DNA from: Eutreptiella sp. 'Long Island Sound 2002' | Lineage: Eukaryota > Euglenozoa > Euglenophyceae > Eutreptiales > Eutreptiaceae | Assembly (NCBI GenBank): GCA_964036045.1 | Contig: OZ038382.1 | Coordinates: 115,850,429 to 115,914,428, forward strand | Direction of reading: 5' to 3' | DNA length: 64,000 bases | Shown here: positions 57,960 to 64,000 of the stretch, piece by piece | Position numbering within the stretch: position 1 is the first letter of the stretch | Layout: every line of letters starts with the position of its first letter | The notes under the pieces: model-generated | What the model saw: only the letters and a program-made list of their open reading frames with translations | Databases searched by the model: none | What the model was told of the DNA's origin: nothing | Position numbers and translations under genes: made by a program

Positions 57960-58847
57960 TACCAGTCCAACAGCAACCCACCAACATCTTCCACTACGAA
58001 AAACACCACCCACACCACAAAAACGACCCTATAGTGCCAAGGCACGGTCAACCACCCCCTGCCTCAGAAAACCACAGTTACTTTGCCTGAAGTGTCCACA
58101 ATCCTCACCCCCAACCACCAGTTTCGCTTCCTTACTCTCCCCACATCCCAAGATATTTCCAAGTCTACCAAGCCTCTCTCCCTACCCGACACGATCAACT
58201 TCCCTTTTTCTTTCACTGGCACCACAACCACTCAAAATTCCATTCGATTTACCCTGAAAAACAATCTCTCTCCCCCAAGCCTTCAACACCTACATTATTG
58301 GGGATGCCGGGATCTTCTAGACACACTCGACGCCTGGCCTAACGCTACGGTCGCCTACACCGACGGGTCGGATGACCCCACAGTGGACACGCCATCAGGT
58401 GCCGCCATCACCCTCAACACTACACCGTCAACAACCATCTGCAGTACATCACCTATAAAAGGATCTTACCCAGCAGAAATTTATGCCATTATCTTGTTTA
58501 CCTACCTCCCACACATCAACACTTTCTCCAAACCAATAATTTTTGCCATTGACAACCTGTCGGTTTGCTCCACACTCCACCAAATACAACAATTAAATGC
58601 TAAACATTTCGCTTCAAAAGCCAATTGCTTCGCTCTTTGGTACAACTATATTTGGGGCTTTCTTCACAACACCCAACTTCACATAATTTTCACCTGGATC
58701 AAAGGACACGCTGACTTCGCTGGCAACGAGCATTCTGACAAAATTTCTAAATGTGTCTCACTCAACTCCCCCAACACCCAGAAAATCACAACCCTGACAC
58801 TCATCACTTCATATACCACAATCATACACCATTACCAGGACGCATGA
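57960..58847 (+). pseudogene. LINE-B ORF2 part 3: RNase H
   Basis: The frame continues from 35,363 across the excised insertion. There is one TAG near 58,032, then an open stretch to TGA at 58,845. The RNase H type I residues are all visible: VAYTDGSDD (Asp), YPAEIYAIILF (Glu), IFAIDNLSVCS (Asp), and WIKGHADFAGNEHSDKIS (His and final Asp). RNase H degrades the RNA strand of the hybrid during integration and occurs in only some LINE clades. A one-base shift near 58,780-58,850 separates it from the C-terminus. Confidence 0.88.
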
Positions 58848-59566
58848 CACGCAAAACTGTCAAACACCTACTCCAAAACCATAAACACAACAACATACAC
58901 CTACGTTCTAGCACCGGCTTCTACGCTCACACATCGTGGTTCTCCAGACTACCTTTCAAATAGACAAACGGACTATACTGTTGCACTGGTTTTCTTCCCC
59001 ACTACAAACTTAACGCATATCAATGCCCCAAATGCCACACTCATCACCCCCTCGACCCAATAACTACCGTGACCGAATGCGGCACAGCGAAACCTATTTG
59101 TGACCTCTTTTTTGAGGTCTGGCAACAACCCTTCAAACAAACAGTCATCAACTGGTGGCAATATGCTACTAAAGGAGAAAGACGAAACTACATCCGCACG
59201 CTCATTCCCAACTGACTCAGTAATGCACTAAAAGATATCCCACCCGACACTCCCTACTTCCAACACCTACAAAATCTAAAAACAGCCTTTAAATACAGGA
59301 GAAAAAGACTCGAAACTGCACTACAAGAGACACAAACATGGTTCAGACAAAACCCATTTAACGATCTGCACTTACTGCAACCAAATTCCGCAGACAACCC
59401 ATGGAACAACCAATACTCCATTGACAGCACTTCATCTCACAACCCCACCTTGTTGACTTACCCAAAACGGACAAACACAACAGTCGCCAATAAAAACCCT
59501 CACAAACACAGACACATACACAACAACAACAAAAAAACCCAATCCCAACTACTTAATTTACCATAA
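58848..59566 (+). pseudogene. LINE-B ORF2 C-terminus with Cys/His motif
   Basis: In the frame two bases on, the protein continues through GFYAHTSWFSRLPFK, TAG at 58,961, and CCTGFLPHYKLNAYQ. It then shows CPKCHTHHPLDPITTVTEC (a C-x2-C ... H ... C arrangement typical of LINE ORF2 ends), followed by PICDLFFEVWQQPFKQTVINW. TGA after TLIPN and a final TAA near 59,565 follow. The two inner stops are single nonsense changes. Such motifs help bind element RNA. Confidence 0.72.
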
Positions 59567-59700
59567 CTACCCACATAGAAACACGTTCCCCTAAAAAGCC
59601 ATCGCGAAAAGAAACTAAGCTCCGCAAGCAACCTGGGGGGTTTCTGCCCCGCTTTGGTCTCCGGGTGAGGAGTTTCTCCCCCCCTTTTCTTTGTCTTTAT

Positions 59701-60309
59701 TTCTTCCTCGTCTTCCTTCTCACCTCCAGCACCTGCGATCTGCATCCCCCCCCTAGTCCCTTGATACCATTTGACAGATCGACGAGATGGGACCACGTTC
59801 ATGTCAGCGAATTTTCTCTGTTGTCTGTTGATGCTCTCTTCCTGATCATTTTGCCCCTGCTCCTTTTTGTACATCATTCAGGACTTTGGAGATCGGAGTC
59901 CTATTTAGCCTGGTGATCCAGGATGATTTTTCACTGTGGATGCCAAGTATATCATCCTTGATTCTCTGAAATCTGATCTTCCCCCAGACGTCTAATGGAG
60001 GTCTAATGTGGACTTTCCCCAGATGTATGGAGATCAGTGATGTCCGAGGCTATCCTTTGAGTTTCTGATTTTTATCTGATTTCTCCCAAGACGATTAGAG
60101 GTCACTGGAGTTTTGTGAATGAAGATCAGTGGTTTCCAATCCGTTCTAATCCAATGAGGTCACTGATGCCCAATCCCAGATTTGACTTTCTGAAGTATCA
60201 GATTTTGGAGCCTAGTGGAGAGAAGTCAGTGGATTCCACTTAACTGGAGGTCTTTTATGGTACCCCAGGAGATCTTTGGCCGACATCTGCAGTTATTTGC
60301 TTGTTTCTG

Positions 60310-60310
<1 letters not shown>
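59701..60310. other. Spacer, no gene recognised
   Basis: Contains diverged short repeats of the type gatcagtggt and aggtcactg between about 60,020 and 60,240. No coding domain. Confidence 0.45.

Positions 60311-60316
<6 letters not shown>

Positions 60317-60349
<33 letters not shown>
60317..60349. repeat. (AT)n microsatellite
   Basis: About 16 AT dinucleotides followed by catatatag. Confidence 0.95.
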
Positions 60350-60354
<5 letters not shown>

Positions 60355-60441
60355 TAGTCCATTTCATTTTCGTTTCGTGTCGCGCCATAACACCAACCAT
60401 AGGACATATATCGCACGAAGTCGCCCCCCCCTACCTTGGAG

Positions 60442-60596
60442 GTAGGGGGGGGTAGGGGGGGGTAGGGGGGGGAGGTAGGGGGGGGAGGTAGGGGGGGGAG
60501 GTAGGGGGGGGTAGGGGGGGAGGTAGGGGGGGGAGGTAGGGGGGGAAGGTAGGGGGGGGAGGTAGGGGGGGGGTAGGGGGGGGGCGACTCCGCGGG
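60442..60596. repeat. G-rich minisatellite (GGTAGGGGGGG units)
   Basis: Units of about 10-14 bases (gtagggggggg, with or without gag) repeat about 13 times. Many G runs of 5-9 in a row are well suited to G-quadruplexes on the plus strand. The minus frames give Pro-Thr-Ser-Pro repeats, which are not evidence of a gene. Confidence 0.9.
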
Positions 60597-60929
60597 TCCT
60601 AGGATGCCAACTACCCCCCCCCCAGGGGCCTCCGGCCAACAGTTAGTTGTCAAAGGTATGGGCCCAAGGAGCCAACGGGCGCCAAAGGCGCCCAATGGGG
60701 TTATGTAGCCACCTTGCCCACTTGTGGGCTCTTTTCTGATTCTGCCCCCCGCTCTGAGGCGGTGGGGATCCCCTAGGCAGCAGGGGTTATATAGCCACCT
60801 TGCCCCATCCTTGCCCACAAGTGGGCCAATTCTGATTCTGCCTCCCCGCTCTATAGCGGTGGCTATTTGGGCGTCTGGCCGTACTAGAGACCCATACTTT
60901 GGTAGACTAGGGGCCCCTAGGGGCGTCCT

Positions 60930-61560
60930 GGTGACCCCCGGCGTAGGTTTTGACTTCTGATTTTGTTCCCTTTGTTGGGGACCCCCGGGAATGCAGGGGT
61001 GATGTAGCATTTCCGCCCTCTTTTGGGCCCCAACCGTCCGGTGCTATTGAGGAAACCGTGACAATCTTTGAATCCACGCTTTGTTGCGTGGTGCATCAGG
61101 GTTACCCCCGGTGTAGGTTTTGACTTCTGATTTGGTTCCCTTTGTTGGCGACCCCCGGGAATGCAGGGGTGATGTAGCATTTCCGCCCTCTTTTGGGCCC
61201 CAACCGTCCGGTGCTATTGAGGAAACCGGGACAATCTTTGAATCCACGCTTTGTTGCGTGGTGCATGAGGGTTACCCCCGGCGTAGGTTTTGACTGCTGA
61301 TTTTGTTCCCTTTGTTGGGGACCCCCGAGAATGCAGGGGTGATGTAGCATTTCCGCCCTCTTTTGGGCCCCAACCGTCCGGTACTATTGAGGAAACCGGG
61401 ACAATATTTGAATCCATGCTTTGTTGCGTGGTGCATCAGGGTGACCCCCGGCGTAGGTTGCGACTTCTGATTTTTCTCCCTTTGTTAGGGACCCCCGGGA
61501 ATGCAGGGGTGATGTAGCATTTCCGCCCTCTTTTGGGCCCCAACCATCATGGTGAGATGT
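60930..61560. repeat. Tandem array, 170-bp unit, about 3.7 copies
   Basis: GATGTAGCAT begins at 61,001, 61,171, 61,341 and 61,511, exactly 170 bp apart. Units are nearly identical (cccccggcgtaggttttgac, ccctcttttgggccccaacc, ttgaatccacgctttgttgc). This is the most homogeneous and so probably the youngest array in the window. Confidence 0.95.
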
Positions 61561-61582
61561 AGCCAATTCGCCGAGACCGGCA

Positions 61583-61697
61583 CTTGAAGATCCCTGCCTC
61601 GAGCTTTCATACCCCGGCTCAAGGAGGAAGCAATCAGGGGCTTGAAGATCCCTGCCTCGAGCTTTTCCCCGGCTCGAGAAGGAGGCATTCAGGGGCT
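61583..61697. repeat. 58-bp direct duplication
   Basis: CTTGAAGATCCCTGCCTCGA begins at 61,583 and 61,641. Both copies continue into ccccggctc and aggcattcagggg-type sequence. Nothing else is recognised between the 170-bp array and the KDZ gene. Confidence 0.75.
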
Positions 61698-61945
61698 TTC
61701 TTTCTTCCTTTCCTTTCTCATAGGCGTAGGCGTAGGCAGGGGTGATGTAGCCACCTGGCCCACAGGTGGCCAATTCTGATTGTTGTGTCTGTTGCGTCGC
61801 GATTTTCCGCGTTTTCCGCGGGGTTACAAGTGAGACTGGTTTACAGGGTTACAAGTGCAAGTTACAAGGCAAGGGCATCATGCAGCCTGTGCATTTGTGA
61901 CCACGGCTTTTCCATCACCCATTCTACAGGATATTGTGCATCACC

Positions 61946-63967
61946 ATGAATTACGATTCAGTGGAGGACGTGGTTGCAACATATGTTGCTCGCTATGCAG
62001 AGCACTATAGGCAATTCTGGTCGCATCCTTGGCCGAGAAGGCCCATCAACGCACTGTTGGTAGACTTGCGGACCGTGAGAATCAAGGCAACTTCGATGCA
62101 TGTGTTCCGCGCCCTCAATCGCTTGCGTCAATGTGGCGTTTTGGAGTTGACATACCAGCCGCCGATGTATTTGTTGCCGTTCTGTGATGCCTGCCACGCG
62201 TGCGGTGGGAATCTGGAAGCAGCCCATGTTACCACTCTGGAAGTATTGGGGAATGCTGAGGTGCTCATTCTGCGTACGATGTAATCCGCTCTGCCAATGT
62301 TGTAAGTACCATATTGCGTTCCCCTTCTTCCTTAGGGGAGGCCGAAGGATATTCGACTTGTGAAGGGCACCTGTACTTCGTGCAACATACACTATACCTA
62401 CGATGGTTTCACCGTTGGTGGTAAATCCTATCGACTCACCGAGGAACGGCCATACATGATGGTCACAAATAGGTGTGTGCAACGTCCGTTTTTGCGTCCA
62501 TTTCCAAGATGTGTGCCTACAGTGCACAACATCTGTGCAATATTTAGGTCCGTCTTGCGCAAGCGCGACATCGATGACACGGAAGTGAGGTTGACGCTGC
62601 AACATGCTAGCTTCCACACACAAGGTCTTGTGTTGGGGACACCACCAAAGATTTTGAAGAAGGGTTTGTTCTTGCGTTGGGCCATGCGCTATCACCGAGA
62701 GCAGATGGTGCAGGACGTCATGCCCGATACGGATCTCTGGGATGACTCACTCTTTGAGATGTTGAACACCCGCATCCGTAACAATGGAATGCCTTCGCGG
62801 CACCATAGGTGTGTGTTTACTACAGTGGTGTTACCCTTCGGTTTGGTGAGTGGACAACTACCATCTCTTGTTTGCGTCATGTGTAGGTGCACAACAGCAG
62901 GGCCCCAGCATGTGAGGCACGTGAGTTTCAAGAAGGCAGGGGACGACAAAGTGGCATACCTTACTGCAGCTCTCCCAAGTTTTGAGGAGGTGGTGATTCT
63001 GGACGGGCACGAGAAGGTTTGCCGCCGTGTGTGTCAACATCAACGTGGTGAGCGGGGACTACATCCAACAACAATCTTGAACATCCCTTTGCAATGCTCC
63101 CAATGGCCTGACAAGACTACTGGTTCTGCCTACTGCCGTGAGCATAAACCTGTGGATCCACCGGTCGTTCCCAAACTTTCGGATGAGAGTGAGGATGAAG
63201 AAGATGAGGTGATTGCCCTCTGTACGCGGGCCAAGCAACAACAACAGCCGACCAAGCCCAGGACTACTAGCGCAGTGAGCGACGAGGGTTGCACGAAGAC
63301 CTTCGTTGTGCACCCGGGCAAGACGTCGGGTCTGCTAGCAACTGCTCGGCCTTGCAACTGCATTATTGAGTTGTCGGAATTGATACAGCCGGAGTCTACG
63401 CACGATGTCCTCAACTGTGTCCACGCTCTGCGGGAGGATGGTGTCGTCATTCATTACGCTGGGTATGACAACGGTTGTCACTGCGACCAATCCGTTCGCA
63501 AGCACAAGGTTTCGACTTTGGAGGACGTGACTTGGTTTGTGGACAGGTATACTTGCAATCCTCATACCTTGCCATAACAAGGATACATGCAATGCATGGA
63601 GGAAGCTTCTGCTTCTGTTGCTCATAGGTTCCACGAGGTGAACCACAAGTTTACGAAGTACAATGCAGATGACATCCCTGCCTTGGAAGGCGTCAACAGT
63701 GAGGCGTGCGAGCAGCTCTTCGTATGGTTGTCGCGCTTCAAGTACATTGCACCCACCATGAATGATGTCCGGTTCTTCTTCCTGCTTTGGAACGTTTGTG
63801 AATCCCACAATCGCTCCCTGGGGGCAGGAGGCGACCCGGCTGGCCTCTTGAAGCCTTCTGCACCAATTATGGCACGTGAGGAGCGGCTGGAGGATCCCCT
63901 TACTTGGTTTATTTTGATCGTTGAGCCAACAGTTGCCGTTAGCTTGTCGAACTTCCTTCTGCGGTAA
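61946..63967 (+). CDS. KDZ-family transposase gene, five exons
   Basis: Exons 61,946-62,260, 62,336-62,472, 62,548-62,808, 62,887-63,546 and 63,628-63,967 sum to 1,713 nt (570 codons plus stop). KDZ features in order: a CxC zinc region (CDACHACGG near residue 80, then GTCTSCNIHYTYDG near 117); ILDGHEKVCRRVC (likely first catalytic Asp, about 277); CSQWPDKTTGSAYCREH; TSGLLATARPCNCIIELSEL; HYAGYDNGCHC (second Asp, about 432); FVDRFHEVNHKF across the last intron; and NSEACEQLFVWLSRFKYI (catalytic Glu, 483 or 486). KDZ enzymes move Kyakuja/Dileera/Zisupton DNA transposons. The ATG at 61,946 is the first available; an acceptor-like ttctacag at 61,922-61,929 hints at another upstream exon. No terminal inverted repeats are visible. 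Confidence 0.82.
62261..62335 (+). other. KDZ intron 1 (75 nt, predicted)
   Basis: GAG|GTGCTC ... CTTCCTTAG|GGG with a pyrimidine-rich acceptor. Removing it deletes a TAA and joins the two Cys pairs of the CxC domain in frame. Confidence 0.65.
62473..62547 (+). other. KDZ intron 2 (75 nt, predicted)
   Basis: AATAG|GTGTGTGC ... AATATTTAG|GTCC, phase 2. Its length is a multiple of three and it has no in-frame stop, so the unspliced frame is also open. Confidence 0.6.
62809..62886 (+). other. KDZ intron 3 (78 nt, predicted)
   Basis: CATAG|GTGTGTGT ... CATGTGTAG|GTGC, phase 2, also a multiple of three and without an in-frame stop. Confidence 0.6.
63547..63627 (+). other. KDZ intron 4 (81 nt, predicted)
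   Basis: GACAG|GTATAC ... GCTCATAG|GTTC, phase 2. It contains the TAA at 63,575. Its removal creates FVDRFHEVNHK, the family's usual FVDRFH..NH motif, which is strong support for the splice. Confidence 0.8.
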
Positions 63968-64000
63968 TCGACGGCCTTGCGTCGGGCAATGACGTATGCG

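Larger units (their letters stand above)
29196..59700 (+). mobile_element. LINE-B: ORF1 + ORF2 non-LTR retrotransposon, split by gypsy-3
   Basis: Two separated blocks (29,196-35,363 and 57,960-about 59,700) together make a roughly 7.9-kb LINE: 5' leader, ORF1, a 0.7-kb spacer, then ORF2 with endonuclease, reverse transcriptase, RNase H and a C-terminal Cys/His motif. Removing gypsy-3 and one TTAC copy rejoins ORF2 in the same frame (TTT TAC TAC CAG). The sense strand is strikingly poor in G. The 3' end is uncertain because I see no clear tail. The 5' edge is set by the composition break at 29,195. Confidence 0.85.

Noticed and set aside
60255-61010. 251-codon minus-strand frame with Pro-Pro-Tyr-Leu repeats
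   Set aside because: It arises from the GGTAGGGGGG minisatellite and (AT)n run. No gene features.
62302-62335. Alternative 34-nt KDZ intron starting at GTAAGT
   Set aside because: The donor looks stronger, but splicing here leaves the upstream TAA (about 62,282) in the message and breaks the frame. The 75-nt version joins both zinc Cys pairs in frame.

Overview
This window looks like repeat-dominated nuclear DNA of a eukaryote. The signs are LINE-type non-LTR retrotransposons, Ty3/gypsy chromoviruses with C-terminal chromodomains, a KDZ-family transposase gene with short GT-AG introns, and many tandem arrays. A green-lineage alga or early streptophyte would fit this mix of elements, but I cannot fix the species from the sequence. 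I recognise no ordinary single-copy host gene. Most long open frames are products of biased composition or of stop-free repeats.

Layout, left to right: (1) 1-5.1 kb is G/T-rich low-complexity DNA that carries about 30 copies of a tiny hairpin motif. (2) 5.3-6.3 kb is a ~210-bp tandem array. (3) 6.76-7.36 kb is a 5'-truncated copy of a non-LTR element I call LINE-C, joined to a broken chromovirus pol (gypsy-1, 7.36-9.75 kb). (4) 9.8-20.2 kb is non-coding and holds tandem arrays of 379, 194, 183, 184 and 204 bp plus three arrays of one 22-bp unit. (5) 20.2-24.7 kb is gypsy-2, a chromovirus derivative whose protease and reverse transcriptase core are deleted. (6) 24.9-29.2 kb is LINE-A, C-rich, decayed and lacking its 3' part. 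(7) 29.2-~59.7 kb is LINE-B, with ORF1, endonuclease, reverse transcriptase and RNase H. Its ORF2 is split by gypsy-3, a 22.6-kb element at 35,364-57,955 on the minus strand with 3.2-kb LTRs and a TTAC target duplication. The integrase of gypsy-3 is in turn split by a 5.0-kb LINE-C copy (41,130-46,138) flanked by a 12-bp target duplication. (8) 59.7-61.9 kb holds microsatellite, G-rich and 170-bp tandem repeats. (9) 61.9-64.0 kb is a KDZ transposase gene that becomes intact when four introns of 75, 75, 78 and 81 nt are removed.

The window therefore reads as a chronology of insertions. LINE-B lies against a broken LINE-A, gypsy-3 entered LINE-B (the ORF2 frame is exactly restored when gypsy-3 and one target copy are removed), and LINE-C entered gypsy-3. 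Most retroelement reading frames carry stops or single-base shifts. The KDZ gene and the 1,440-codon gag of gypsy-3 are the best preserved coding sequences.
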